In this document: positions 8,973 to 18,433 of the stretch, in pieces | How positions within the stretch are numbered: the first letter of the stretch is position 1 | Layout of the letters: each line of letters starts with the position of its first letter | From: Acidilutibacter cellobiosedens | GTDB lineage: Bacteria; Bacillota; Clostridia; Tissierellales; Acidilutibacteraceae | Length of the DNA: 64,000 bases | Direction of reading: 5' to 3' | NCBI RefSeq assembly: GCF_004103715.1 | Contig: NZ_CP035282.1 | Location: 3,248,501 to 3,312,500 of the forward strand | The notes under the pieces: generated by a model | Seen by the model: the letters and a program-made list of their open reading frames with translations, nothing else | The model's database searches: none | What the model was told of the DNA's origin: nothing | Made by a program: the position numbers and the translations under genes

Positions 8973-10178
8973 TTACAACTTCAGTTCCGCTACATTCCCA
9001 TAAAGTATCTTCTCCGTATCATCGTTTGATTCTTCAGCTTTTTCCTCTTTTGGTGTCATTATCTTTCCATAATTATCTGTTATCTTATTATTTACCGTAT
9101 TAAGTTTGTCTTCCGGTACTTCAATAAGTCCATAGTTAATTATCGATGCAACATTTTCATTGAATTTCTCATAGTCAAGATTTTCATCAAAGATAAGTTT
9201 CCCCATATTCCTTATAGTTACTTCCTCTTCTAAATTTCCTGATAATATAAGCTTTCCTTTATTGTTCAACAACTTTCCCTTGATTATTTCTACCTCCACA
9301 TTTTTGTCCAACCCATCCTTGATAATTTCATAAGTTTTTTCGTTGCATACAACCGTATCACAAATCAAATGCTCAATATACTGGTCAAACACTATATTAT
9401 CCTTCAAATATATTTCCGCATCTCCGTCTACATATAAAACATTATGGTCGTATTTTCTTATTGAAATATCATCTATGGAAATATCCCCATCTATATATTG
9501 AACTCCTCCGGACCCTTGAGGAATTAAAGTCTTGTTCACCGTATAATATTCATCAATATATGGAGAAATTTCATCTTCATATTCATCAAGCATTACTACC
9601 TTATCTAAAATCTGAATATTAGATATCTTCTCCTTTAATAGCTTTATGTCAATGTCGTCGATAATGATTAATTGCTCAAATGCTAACTTCGAATCCGATT
9701 TTAAACTCTTTAGAAAACTATTCGTCAACTTGAAATTTCCGCTGAAAAATTTGTAGTCGTTATTATAGTTGACGATTTTTCCGTTAATTATCCCTTTAGA
9801 CTGAACAGCCACAGCCAATCTCTTAGTACATATCAATTTACCATTCAGCAAAACGGAATAAACCTTATCATCAAATAGTTTGATATCAATGTCATTTTCA
9901 AAAGTCAGAATTCCGTTCACCATAATAGATACGGATTTCACTAATCCTTCTAAATAATCTCTGTCTACTTTCATTTTCCCGTTTTGAATTATGATATTTA
10001 TTTCTTTTGGTACTTTTATAGTACTGGCAACATTTATTTTTTCACAATTTTTTAAAAGTACCCGAGATTCATCACTTTCTACAAGTGTCCCAATATCCTC
10101 AATCTTTGTTATTTCCTGAGCTAAATCCTCAGAAATATTTCTAACATCTAACATTCCTATACCTATAATCTTTGACAT
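8973..10178 (-). CDS. repetitive cytosolic protein paired with an ECF sigma factor
   Basis: 401 residues from the ATG at 10178, which has GGGAGG 7 nt upstream inside the end of the sigma gene. There is no signal peptide or membrane segment. The protein is built from loose repeats with NGK/NGI turns (IIIQNGKMKV, IMVNGILTFEN, VLLNGKLICT, IINGKIV, NNKGKLILSGN, NMGKLIFDENL), suggesting a beta-solenoid like bactofilin or leucine-rich-repeat proteins. A charged tail (KEEKAEESNDDTEK) follows. I do not recognise a named family. It takes the place of an anti-sigma factor yet looks nothing like one. Function unknown. Confidence 0.8.
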   Translation of the reverse strand: MSKIIGIGMLDVRNISEDLAQEITKIEDIGTLVESDESRVLLKNCEKINVASTIKVPKEINIIIQNGKMKVDRDYLEGLVKSVSIMVNGILTFENDIDIKLFDDKVYSVLLNGKLICTKRLAVAVQSKGIINGKIVNYNNDYKFFSGNFKLTNSFLKSLKSDSKLAFEQLIIIDDIDIKLLKEKISNIQILDKVVMLDEYEDEISPYIDEYYTVNKTLIPQGSGGVQYIDGDISIDDISIRKYDHNVLYVDGDAEIYLKDNIVFDQYIEHLICDTVVCNEKTYEIIKDGLDKNVEVEIIKGKLLNNKGKLILSGNLEEEVTIRNMGKLIFDENLDYEKFNENVASIINYGLIEVPEDKLNTVNNKITDNYGKIMTPKEEKAEESNDDTEKILYGNVAELKL

Positions 10179-10180
10179 TT

Positions 10181-10645
10181 TTATTCCTCCCATAATCTAT
10201 TTTTTAATATTTTTAATGACGCACTTAATCGAGAACGGACTGTAGATGGGGAGATACCTAATATTTTACCTATCTCACTACTATTTAAACTCATTTTATA
10301 CTTCAGTAACAGCACTCTTCTGTTATTTGGGGGTAACTTTTCTAATAGTATCCTTATAACTGCGCTTTCTTCAAAGTCTCCATATCCTTCAAATATTTCA
10401 TCATTTTCTAAGTAAGTCAATTTAGCTTGCTTCCTAATATTGTCGATGTTCTTATTCTTAATGGTTGTAAAAAACCAACCTTTAATTTGATACTCGTTCA
10501 TATTTGCAAATATTTCTTCTCTCTCCAATGCAGCTACATAGGTGTCTTGAACTAAATCTACAGCTTGATCTTCATTGTGAGCAATTGACCTTGCAAAGGA
10601 AATAAAATCTTTATTGTATTTTTGATAAACCAAATACACATTCAT
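10181..10645 (-). CDS. ECF-type RNA polymerase sigma factor
   Basis: 154 residues. Region 2 includes EDQAVDLVQDTYVAALE and KGWFFTTIKNKNIDNIRK; region 4 is the HTH LPPNNRRVLLLKYKMSLNSSEIGKILGISPSTVRSRL. The length is normal. The gene is followed after 2 nt by the repetitive protein, so the two are co-translated. No zinc anti-sigma gene is present. ECF factors redirect RNA polymerase to a small regulon in response to a signal; the signal here is unknown and could be transmitted by the coupled protein. Confidence 0.92.
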   Translation of the reverse strand: MNVYLVYQKYNKDFISFARSIAHNEDQAVDLVQDTYVAALEREEIFANMNEYQIKGWFFTTIKNKNIDNIRKQAKLTYLENDEIFEGYGDFEESAVIRILLEKLPPNNRRVLLLKYKMSLNSSEIGKILGISPSTVRSRLSASLKILKNRLWEE

Positions 10646-10744
10646 TATCTCACATCCTCGATTAGTGCTTTCACTTATATAACGAATGAGGAATCAAAAG
10701 TGTCCAAATTAATTTTTAAATCTATTTAAAAAAATACTAATCGA

Positions 10745-10794
10745 CCCTTCTTTTGCATATAAGAAATAATATCAATAAAATTAAGTAGTCCATC
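10745..10794 (-). pseudogene. second, smaller ABC-F debris fragment
   Basis: Minus-strand translation DGLLNFIDIISYMQKK closely matches the DEPLNFIDIISRIQIEE segment of the ABC-F debris at 4.9-5.2 kb, and the DNA matches as well (both contain AATATCAATAAAATTAAG on the plus strand). It is a separate, more eroded copy lying between the sigma and Lrp genes. Confidence 0.5.
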
Positions 10795-10819
10795 TTTACA
10801 AATCATTTTTCATTTAATA

Positions 10820-11263
10820 TTAAAGATATTTTTTAATATTATTATTTATTGTTACTTCTGACAATGCTATAATGGTTTCTGTCATTGCATATGAAGATAT
10901 ATCATTTATAAATTCTTCTATATCATTTAAAGATCTAATTGATAATTTGACTAAAAAGCATCCATCCCCAGCAATTCTATAACACCATTCGCTTTGTTTA
11001 TACTCCTTAATAAATATCTTAAATTTTTCATACTGCCCATTTCTCATAGTTACCTTAATTATACAATCAATATACAATCCAAGTTTCTTTTTATTTATTT
11101 TAATTGTATATCCTTCAATGACCCCATTATCTTCGAGTCTTCTTACTCTTTCAGTAACAGATGGCGGCGAAAGATTTACACGTCTGGATAATTCTCTTAT
11201 AGATAATCTGCTTTCTTTCTGTAACTCTTGTAAAATTAGCACATCTATTTCATCTAATTTCAT
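10820..11263 (-). CDS. Lrp/AsnC family transcriptional regulator
   Basis: 147 residues. The N-terminal winged helix (LDEIDVLILQELQKESRLSI and SPPSVTERVRRLEDNGVI) is followed by a RAM effector-binding domain with the typical RIAGDGCFLVKL strand. These proteins bind amino acids or related ligands and regulate nearby genes. It is divergently transcribed from the AhpD-like gene, and the 135-nt AT-rich region between them is the likely target. The ligand is unknown. Confidence 0.92.
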   Translation of the reverse strand: MKLDEIDVLILQELQKESRLSIRELSRRVNLSPPSVTERVRRLEDNGVIEGYTIKINKKKLGLYIDCIIKVTMRNGQYEKFKIFIKEYKQSEWCYRIAGDGCFLVKLSIRSLNDIEEFINDISSYAMTETIIALSEVTINNNIKKYL

Positions 11264-11398
11264 TTGTACTCCCCCTCATAAATTATTGTTTTAAATGACA
11301 TACTTATTATTATATTATATATCATTTACAATACAATATTTATATTATAATTTATATAATATAAATTGTTAAAGAATATATTATAGAGGAGAGATAAC

Positions 11399-11815
11399 AT
11401 GGCAAAAATAATTTTTTCACAAGAAGGACTTTCACCATTTCAACAATTATTAGGTCATAATAAGTATGTATTGGAAAAATGGTCTTCTTTAGAGGAATGT
11501 TTTTTCAATAGTAATACATTTACAACCGAATTAAAAGAAGAGGTAAGACGTACTCTTGCTTTTAATAATGGATGCCAATATTGTATGGCTAGAGGTAAGC
11601 CTTCTGATGGAATAACTGATTCAAAAATTTTGATTGCTACCAAAATAGCAGATATTGTTTCTAAAAATCAGCCTATTAGTGATGAATATTTTAATAAATT
11701 AAAAAAAGAATTTACTGACAATGAAATTTCTGAACTTTTAGCTCTGATATGTTTTATAACGGCCTCTCAGAGGTTTGGAGCATTACTTGATTTACAGCCA
11801 AGTTGTCCAATTTAG
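11399..11815 (+). CDS. AhpD/carboxymuconolactone-decarboxylase-like protein
   Basis: 138 residues, all-helical, with the CxxC active site NNGCQYCMARGKP (Cys59, Cys62) typical of AhpD-like peroxidase-related proteins. The usual downstream His is not obvious. It has a strong site (AGAGGAGAG) and an AT-rich promoter region shared with the divergent Lrp gene, which probably controls it. It may act in thiol peroxide reduction; this is inferred from the family. Confidence 0.8.
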   Translation: MAKIIFSQEGLSPFQQLLGHNKYVLEKWSSLEECFFNSNTFTTELKEEVRRTLAFNNGCQYCMARGKPSDGITDSKILIATKIADIVSKNQPISDEYFNKLKKEFTDNEISELLALICFITASQRFGALLDLQPSCPI

Positions 11816-11899
11816 CTAAACTTTCAATAACAACTTATAGGCAATTGGGGTTCAAATACCCTATGATCGCAGCCCACACCATGCAGAAATATAATAAAA

Positions 11900-11930
11900 A
11901 TGCTCATTTGAAGTAAATTCAAATGAGCAT
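11900..11930. terminator. bidirectional terminator hairpin
   Basis: Perfect 13-bp stem ATGCTCATTTGAA with a 5-nt loop, preceded by AAAAA and followed by TTAAG. It sits between the AhpD-like gene (plus) and the end of the giant permease gene (minus). Confidence 0.65.
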
Positions 11931-12044
11931 TTAAGAATTTATATATTATATTTTATGTCCTGAAAGTTCTGCTTGGCAGGCATATCTTGCATCTTAGTTA
12001 TCTCCAATCCTTTGCGGAAATACTTTTTCAATTTATGCTTCGGC

Positions 12045-15000
12045 TTAATCCACTGATTTTAAAGATTCAAGCATATCAATGTTTCTAATTCTCGGCTTCG
12101 TGCACTGATTAACAATCCATGTAAAGAACATCATCAGAATTATAGCCCCAAGATAACCCTGCCATGTAAGATCACGGGCAAGAAATAGCATATCCGGCTC
12201 TACGGTTGTAACAACCGCTCGATAAAGGAAGACACCAAACAACAGTCCCACAAGGCATCCGACAGTCGATAAAATAACCGTTTCACGAAAAATGTAGCTG
12301 TATGTTTCCTTATCATAAAAGCCAAGGACTTTAAGCGTAGCAAGTTCCCTTTGACGTTCGCCGATATTGATATTCGTCAGATTATAGAGAACAACAAACG
12401 CAAGCACCCCTGCTGCAATAATCAGAATCCAGATGATATTGTCCACACTCTTTATAGAAGTCCTGATATTACCCAAAAGGTCGTCCGTAAAAGAGATTAC
12501 ACCAATACCGGAAGCTTCGGACAGGTATGTCTTTATTTCATCATCGGTACGGTTCTTTGCCGTAATAGCAAAAAACTGATTGTATTCGGGTGTTTCACCG
12601 AATGAGGCTTTATAGGCATTTTTACCAATATAAACATAGTTGGAAGCGTAATTTCTCGTAATTCCTGTAATTTTAACAGGATATCTCTCATCATTATCCA
12701 GATATTTCACCCAAATCGTGTCGCCGACACCGACATTCAAATTCAGTGAAAGTTTTTCAGTAATCACTGCACTGTCGTCTGTAAAAGAAAGATTTTTCTT
12801 TGTCTCTGGATCGTAAAGAGTAACATAATCCGTAAACTCTTCTGCTTCTTTTGGGGATACCACATAAATGTTATAGGTATCCTTATCCTTGTCCTTCAGG
12901 CTTGCCTCGGCAGAGTTATGAAGTACCTCGGTTGATTTATCGAAATATGTTTTATCCGATAAGAGGGAAGTAAGATCAGCGGAGGGCTTTTCCTCGTCGA
13001 AACCGATTGTGACATCGTAATGAAAGATATCACGGAATTGCTCATCCAAAATCGCCCTCACTGCATTTTTCGCACCCAAAGCCGTAACCACCAGTGCAGT
13101 ACAGCCAATAATGCCTGCGAGGGACATCATCAACCGTTTTTTGTTTAATCCAAGATTCCTGACAGTTACCTTTTGTGTGAAGGTAAGTCTGCTCCAAACC
13201 GGTTTTACATACTCTAAAAATACACGTTTCCCACTTTTTGGAGCCTTCGGACGCATAAGTTCGGCAGGAGATTCCCTCAAGGAATTTTTTGCCGCAATAC
13301 CGGTAGAAAGGGTCGTGATAAACACAGTCGCAAAAACCGACAGGGCTCCGATACCAAAATAAAAGGCCGGCGTCATTTTGGGCAATGCGAAAACAATGCC
13401 ATAAGCTCTCCATATAATAGTCGGGAGCAACCAAAATCCTACACATATTCCGCCCATGCTGCCTATCAGGCTGGCAGAAGCAGCATATTTTAAATATCTC
13501 CCGGCAATTTTTCCGTTTGAGTAACCAAGGGCTTTAAAAGTACCGATAAGGGTTCTGTCCTCATCCACCATACGGGTCATAGTAGTCAGACATACCAGTG
13601 CGGCCACGAGAAAAAATACAATCGGAAACACGGTGGCAAGATCGCGCATACGTTCCGTGTCGCCTTCATAGGTAACAAAAGCCTCATTCATATGCCTGTC
13701 AAGGACATACCATTTTGGTTTACCTAAACCGGAAAGCTTGTTCTCCGCATCCTCTATTTTTTGCTTTGCATCTGCAAGGTCCTTATTGGTTTCAAGTTTT
13801 TTATCTTCATATTCCTGTTGCTTTTCAGTGAGTTCTTTCTCCCCTTTCGCAATTTCTGACGCTGCATCATTAAGTTCTGCTTTAGCATCGGTGAGTTTCC
13901 TATCAGCCTCCGCTTTTTTATCCTTATACTCCTGTTGCTTTTCAGTGAGTTCTTTCTCCCCTTTCGCAATTTCTGACGCTGCATCATTAAGTTCTGCTTT
14001 AGCATCGGTGAGTTTCCTATCAGCCTCCGCTTTTTTATCCTTATACTCCTGCTGCTTTTCAGTAAGTTCTTTTTCTCCGTCTGTAATTTCTGACGCTGCA
14101 TCGTCAAGTTCTGCTTTAGCATCGGCAAGTTTTGTATCCGCTTCTGATTTTTGGGTATCATATTCCTCACGGCCCTCATCATAAACCCGTCTTGCAGAAA
14201 TCAATTCGTCTTTCGCTTGAGAAAGCTGATTTTCGGCACTCCCAAGCTCTGCACTCTTTTCAGAATATTCGTCTTCACCTCTGTCAAGGGTCTGTCTGGC
14301 ATCGGCAAGCTGTGCTTCACCTTCCTCTATTTGTGAGGCGGCAGCATTGTACTCCGCCCATTTCTGTGCAAGAGTATGCTTCATCGTTACAAGTCCGGCA
14401 AGCTGATCATACTGTTCCTGGGCTGCATCAAGTTGCGCCTTCATTACATCAAGCTGTGCAATCAGTTCGGCAGCCTGTTCCTCTGTAAGACCGGCGGCTT
14501 GTAATGCTGCCTGATATTGTTCATTCAGCGCATCGTATTCCGGCGTCCCCGGTTCGTAAGCGTCTCTCGCCGCTTTCAGCTGTGCAAGCTGAGAAATAGT
14601 TTCATATTGCGCTTTTGATTCATTAAGCTGGGATTCCATAGACGGGAGTGCGGCTTCTATTTCCTCCATCGTCATACCCATAGCACTTTCGGCTGACGCC
14701 GCACCTGCATCATATTGTGCTTGGACTGCATCAAGGGTCTCTTTATTTTTTGCAAGAGCAGCTTTTCCATCTTCAAGTTCATTTATTTTCTTATCGTAAT
14801 CAGCCCAGCCGTTATCAAGCTTCCCCCTAGCAGCTCTCAATTCAGATTTCCCAGAAGTAAGTCTATTCCGATTTGCTTCAAGCTCTTTCTCATCATCATC
14901 AATTTTTTCCGCAGCATCTTCAAGCTCTGCCTTGGCATCGGCTAATTGTCGCTGAGCATCTGCCTTTTGCTCGTTATATTCGGCCAACCCGTCGGCATAT

Positions 15001-16157
15001 TTCTCTTTTGCATCTTCAAGTTCTTTTGCACCTTCATTAAGCTTTTTTTCGGCATCAGCCAATTGTTGCCCGACATCTGCCTTTTGCTCATTATAATCAG
15101 CCAACCCGTCGGCATACTTCTCTTTTGCATCTTCAAGTTCTTTTGCACCTTCATTAAGCTTTTCTTCGGCATCGGCCAATTGCTGTTCGGCATCTGCCTT
15201 TTGTTTATGATATTCGGTCACTCCATCAACGTATTTTTCTTTTGCGTCTTCAAGGGTTTTCACACCTTCGTCGAGCTGTAATTTTGCATCCCCTAACTTT
15301 TCATCTGCCTCTTTATCGGCATCATTATATTCTTTCTTTGCCTCAGCCAAATCGGATTGGAACTCATCATGACGAAGAGTCTGCCGTTTTTCGGCAAGTG
15401 TTTCAAGTCGCTCTACAGCAATATCCGTACGGTCAAAATATTCGTTTTCAAAAGCGTTTAGTTCTTTTGCGCCTTTCACAGACACATACATATCCGTATA
15501 GCCATCCACGATAAAGTTTTTCTGCGGTACATACAAAACGTAATCAATCATTCCGCTACCCACAGAGGTGTTACCTTGCACAAAAGATAAATAATAAGGA
15601 GATTCTGCGACGCCGACAATGGTGTACTTCAACCGATCCAGCGTATCAGGAATATCACCGTTTGAATTTTTGTCCAGTGAGATGGTACTGCCGAGTACAA
15701 TATTTTTCAATCCGATGGACGGACGTATAATTACTGCCTCTCCGTCATTTTTCGGCCAGCGGCCATCTATCATTTTCAACTGGTTCATATAATCAGGAGC
15801 GGAAGTATCGGTTGTTTTGGATAAACCGTTTATACGAAAAGCATAGTCTTTATCTCCAACAGAGCCCGTTGCATCCACCGTATAACTTGCCATAACTTCT
15901 GAAACACCGTCGGTGTTGCGTATTGCCTTCACATCTTCATCGGTAAAACCATACGTCGAAAGCATACGGATGTCCATGACGTTTTGTCGGTCGTAGTATT
16001 CATCCCCGACCCGTTTCATATTGGGAGAAACTGCCGCTAATCCGGCAAACACTCCGGCCCCCAAAAATGAGATAAGGATAATGGATATAAATCGGGTTAA
16101 GGAACTTTTTACAGCCCGTGTTGAACTTTTTTGAAATACTGTGCTTTTCATTACCAT
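12045..16157 (-). CDS. giant FtsX-like ABC permease with extended coiled coil
   Basis: 1370 residues. A first membrane segment (about 22-45) precedes a MacB-like periplasmic-type domain to about 265, then roughly 540 residues of Ala/Glu/Lys-rich coiled coil (about 270-810). Two FtsX membrane blocks follow: VFFLVAALVCLTTMTRMVDED with conserved TFKALGYSNGKIAGRYL, and later LAFVVLYNLTNINIGERQRE with LATLKVLGFYDKE. The coiled coil contains 39-residue tandem repeats (117 bp in DNA). It overlaps the ATPase stop; either M1 (16157) or M3 (16151) could start. It is probably regulated by the divergent TetR. A role in cell-envelope or surface-lipid export is plausible but inferred. Confidence 0.9.
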   Translation of the reverse strand: MVMKSTVFQKSSTRAVKSSLTRFISIILISFLGAGVFAGLAAVSPNMKRVGDEYYDRQNVMDIRMLSTYGFTDEDVKAIRNTDGVSEVMASYTVDATGSVGDKDYAFRINGLSKTTDTSAPDYMNQLKMIDGRWPKNDGEAVIIRPSIGLKNIVLGSTISLDKNSNGDIPDTLDRLKYTIVGVAESPYYLSFVQGNTSVGSGMIDYVLYVPQKNFIVDGYTDMYVSVKGAKELNAFENEYFDRTDIAVERLETLAEKRQTLRHDEFQSDLAEAKKEYNDADKEADEKLGDAKLQLDEGVKTLEDAKEKYVDGVTEYHKQKADAEQQLADAEEKLNEGAKELEDAKEKYADGLADYNEQKADVGQQLADAEKKLNEGAKELEDAKEKYADGLAEYNEQKADAQRQLADAKAELEDAAEKIDDDEKELEANRNRLTSGKSELRAARGKLDNGWADYDKKINELEDGKAALAKNKETLDAVQAQYDAGAASAESAMGMTMEEIEAALPSMESQLNESKAQYETISQLAQLKAARDAYEPGTPEYDALNEQYQAALQAAGLTEEQAAELIAQLDVMKAQLDAAQEQYDQLAGLVTMKHTLAQKWAEYNAAASQIEEGEAQLADARQTLDRGEDEYSEKSAELGSAENQLSQAKDELISARRVYDEGREEYDTQKSEADTKLADAKAELDDAASEITDGEKELTEKQQEYKDKKAEADRKLTDAKAELNDAASEIAKGEKELTEKQQEYKDKKAEADRKLTDAKAELNDAASEIAKGEKELTEKQQEYEDKKLETNKDLADAKQKIEDAENKLSGLGKPKWYVLDRHMNEAFVTYEGDTERMRDLATVFPIVFFLVAALVCLTTMTRMVDEDRTLIGTFKALGYSNGKIAGRYLKYAASASLIGSMGGICVGFWLLPTIIWRAYGIVFALPKMTPAFYFGIGALSVFATVFITTLSTGIAAKNSLRESPAELMRPKAPKSGKRVFLEYVKPVWSRLTFTQKVTVRNLGLNKKRLMMSLAGIIGCTALVVTALGAKNAVRAILDEQFRDIFHYDVTIGFDEEKPSADLTSLLSDKTYFDKSTEVLHNSAEASLKDKDKDTYNIYVVSPKEAEEFTDYVTLYDPETKKNLSFTDDSAVITEKLSLNLNVGVGDTIWVKYLDNDERYPVKITGITRNYASNYVYIGKNAYKASFGETPEYNQFFAITAKNRTDDEIKTYLSEASGIGVISFTDDLLGNIRTSIKSVDNIIWILIIAAGVLAFVVLYNLTNINIGERQRELATLKVLGFYDKETYSYIFRETVILSTVGCLVGLLFGVFLYRAVVTTVEPDMLFLARDLTWQGYLGAIILMMFFTWIVNQCTKPRIRNIDMLESLKSVD
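13864..14100 (-). repeat. 117-bp tandem repeat in the permease coiled coil (block 1)
   Basis: Two almost identical consecutive 117-bp units encode DAKAELNDAASEIAKGEKEL plus 19 further residues, and a diverged third unit precedes them. Each unit is exactly 39 codons, so copy-number changes keep the frame. Confidence 0.85.
14985..15290 (-). repeat. 117-bp tandem repeat in the permease coiled coil (block 2)
   Basis: Three related 117-bp units encode EGAKELEDAKEKYADGLA-type segments (ELEDAKEKYADGL twice, TLEDAKEKYVDGV once). The period is the same 39 residues as in block 1, although the sequence differs, so both blocks probably derive from one repeating heptad-like unit. Confidence 0.75.
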
Positions 16158-16852
16158 TCAATCCTTTCCGCAGGCATGGGATTTTGATTTTCCCGTATCT
16201 CCGATACTGTACCGCTATTAATACGGATCACCCGGTCTCCAATTGTTTCAAATGCCGAGTTATGAGTAATAATAACCACAGTTTTCCCGTTGTTACGGCA
16301 GGTATCCTGCAATAATTTCAAAATGTTTTTACCCGTCTTGTAATCAAGTGCACCTGTCGGTTCATCGCAAAGCAGCAGCTTTGGATTTTTGGCAAGTGCA
16401 CGTGCAATGGCAACCCTCTGCTGTTCGCCGCCTGAAAGCTGGGAAGGAAAGTTATGCATTCTATCTCCAAGACCAACATCAATAAGGCATTTCTCAGCAT
16501 CAAGAGGATCTTTGCATATTTGTGAAGCAAGTTCGACATTCTCTACAGCTGTCAGATTCTGTACCAAATTATAAAACTGAAATACAAAACCTATATCCTC
16601 ACGGCGATACCGTATCAACTGATTACGGTTATATTTACTTATTTCCGAACCATCCAGGTAGATATTACCCGATGTGCAAGTATCCATGCCTCCGAGCATG
16701 TTCAGAACCGTCGTTTTGCCTGCGCCGGAAGGGCCAACAATGACAACAAGCTCTCCTTTGTTTATCGTAAAGTCAACGCCTCTAATTGCTTCAACTTTTA
16801 CTTCGCCGCTTTGGTATACTTTGCGGACATTTTCGAATTCTACAAATGGCAT
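16151..16852 (-). CDS. ABC transporter ATP-binding protein (MacB family)
   Basis: 233 residues with Walker [10 protein letters not shown] (40-48), [15 protein letters not shown] signature, DEPTGALD and ITHNSAFE switch region. It drives the giant permease, whose start codon overlaps its TAA. The C terminus MPAERIEW and the following gene junction are nearly the same as in the second MacB-like module at 58.9-62.0 kb, so the two modules are paralogous. It is transcribed away from a TetR gene through a shared operator region. Confidence 0.93.
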   Translation of the reverse strand: MPFVEFENVRKVYQSGEVKVEAIRGVDFTINKGELVVIVGPSGAGKTTVLNMLGGMDTCTSGNIYLDGSEISKYNRNQLIRYRREDIGFVFQFYNLVQNLTAVENVELASQICKDPLDAEKCLIDVGLGDRMHNFPSQLSGGEQQRVAIARALAKNPKLLLCDEPTGALDYKTGKNILKLLQDTCRNNGKTVVIITHNSAFETIGDRVIRINSGTVSEIRENQNPMPAERIEW

Positions 16853-16946
16853 GATTATTGTCTCCTTCTACTTAATTAATAAATTTCTATAGTGCCAAAA
16901 GAATCAAAAATGATTTATAAATTTTTAACTCGATTCAAAACTATAG

Positions 16947-17030
16947 TTGATTAATTGACACAAGTCTATTATAATAAGAAGTGTAATAAATAACAATAAT
17001 CACATTAGTTTTGTAATGTCAATTAATCAA
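16947..17030. promoter_or_regulatory. paired TetR operators between ATPase and TetR genes
   Basis: TTGATTAATTGACA (16947-16960) and its exact reverse complement TGTCAATTAATCAA (17017-17030) form inverted arms 56 nt apart. Each arm includes a TTGACA-like -35 reading outward to one of the divergent genes, so a bound TetR could silence both promoters. The -10 boxes are not clear. Confidence 0.6.
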
Positions 17031-17067
17031 CATTGTTTAAAATAAATGTTAATTAAGGAGAAAAATT

Positions 17068-17643
17068 ATGGGTAACGAGAGTACAGACCGTCGTGTCCGA
17101 AAAACAAAAAAGCTGCTCCGCCAAGGTTTAACGGAACTGCTTGAAGAAAAAAGTGCGAAAGATATTACTGTCAGAGAGTTATCTGAGCGAGTCGATATTA
17201 ACAGGGGAACCTTCTATTTACATTATAAAGATATATTCGATATGATTGAACAGATTGAAAAGGAAATGTTCGAGGATTTTCACAATGTATTAGCCAGACA
17301 TCCATCAAAATCTTTAAACGGAAAACCACTGCCGATGCTTATTGATGTATTTTGCTTTGTCGCTGAAAACTCTGATATGTGCAGAGTACTTACAAGTAAA
17401 AACGGCGATATGGCATTTGTCAATAGACTGAAAGATTTGGTAAAACATCGATGCTTGAACGATTGGATGGAGATATTCAACACGGGAAAATCTCAAAACT
17501 TCGAGTATTTTTACTCCTTTATCGTATCCGGCTGCATTGGGCTTTTACAGAATTGGTTGGAAAATGGATTGAAGGAATCTCCAGAACACATGGCTTCCTT
17601 GGCTGAACAGATGATTATGACTGGAATTAAAGTACTTGAATAA
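17068..17643 (+). CDS. TetR/AcrR family regulator
   Basis: 191 residues. N-terminal HTH KDITVRELSERVDINRGTFYLHYKDIFDMIEQIE is canonical; the C-terminal ligand domain resembles the TetR_C_7 group. A strong ribosome binding site (AAGGAGAAAAATT) precedes the ATG. It is divergent from the giant permease operon, and the inverted operator arms lie between them. It most likely represses that transporter and itself until an effector binds. Confidence 0.92.
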   Translation: MGNESTDRRVRKTKKLLRQGLTELLEEKSAKDITVRELSERVDINRGTFYLHYKDIFDMIEQIEKEMFEDFHNVLARHPSKSLNGKPLPMLIDVFCFVAENSDMCRVLTSKNGDMAFVNRLKDLVKHRCLNDWMEIFNTGKSQNFEYFYSFIVSGCIGLLQNWLENGLKESPEHMASLAEQMIMTGIKVLE

Positions 17644-17754
17644 AACCTTTATGATTTCTAAACCACAATACATCATCGTATCAACGTGTCTTGAGGAGAT
17701 AAAAAAGATAGCGGGGTAAAATCCATCATATCTCTATAATACCTTAAACGTGGC

Positions 17755-18369
17755 CTAAGTTTGTTTCCTTTTTTTACGTTCTAATTTTTTCGATAAATGC
17801 TGTTGTATTTTTTTCTTAACAGGTTTTTTATCGGAACGTTTCTCCGCAATAAAAATAAAATAACCATCTCTTTCAATAACTTTACACCCTCCAAACACAG
17901 CTGTAATTTTGTTTTTATACCAGTCAAAACGTTTCGTAACCATAAGCAGTTTGCCGCCCAAGATTAATCGGTTGAAACTATTCTCAATAAAGTTTTTTGC
18001 TACAGAAAAGTCGGCATGATAAGGTGGATTGCTCAAAATAATGGTAAAATCATTTTCTCTTATATGTTCAAATCCATTGCTTCGCACTATATTTACCTTT
18101 CCCACCAAATTATATTCTGCATTCTTTTTAGCAAGCCTTATCGCTTCTTCCGATATATCACACATAACTACATTGTCTTCACCTATCATTTTTGCTGCTA
18201 AAATACCTACTACACCATATCCGCATCCCAAATCCAGAACCTTATCAGTCGGGAAAAATTCCACCTCTGCAAGCATCGCTGACGTACCTTTATCAATTGC
18301 GGAAGGTGAAAACACCTTGTCGCTTGTATCAAATTGAAGACCGACTTCTTTTATAATTGTCTTAATCAT
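17755..18369 (-). CDS. RsmC/RlmG-like class I methyltransferase (MTS domain)
   Basis: 204 residues. Motif I VLDLGCGYG (44-52), acidic CDISEEA, and the amino-group methylation motif NPPY (114-117, SNPPYHAD) define an N-methyltransferase of the MTS group, usually acting on rRNA guanines. A Lys/Arg-rich tail (KKPVKKKIQQHLSKKLERKKRK) suits RNA binding. It lacks the N-terminal pseudo-methyltransferase domain of enterobacterial RsmC, as is normal in Firmicutes. Substrate is inferred. Confidence 0.85.
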   Translation of the reverse strand: MIKTIIKEVGLQFDTSDKVFSPSAIDKGTSAMLAEVEFFPTDKVLDLGCGYGVVGILAAKMIGEDNVVMCDISEEAIRLAKKNAEYNLVGKVNIVRSNGFEHIRENDFTIILSNPPYHADFSVAKNFIENSFNRLILGGKLLMVTKRFDWYKNKITAVFGGCKVIERDGYFIFIAEKRSDKKPVKKKIQQHLSKKLERKKRKQT

Positions 18370-18433
18370 TATCTTTCACTCCAAATCTATTGATCACTTA
18401 ATGGTTTGCAATCAGAAATTACCGCAGTAAAAA

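Noticed and set aside
11845-11875. GGGGTTCAAATACCC followed by CACACCA, resembling a tRNA T-arm and 3' end.
   Set aside because: No acceptor, D or anticodon arms could be found upstream; at most a tRNA-end scar, and not supportable.
13738-15300. Regular 117-bp repeats that could suggest a CRISPR array or a plus-strand gene (long open frames on the plus strand).
   Set aside because: The repeats are contiguous without unique spacers and encode the coiled coil of the minus-strand permease; the plus-strand frames are their shadow.
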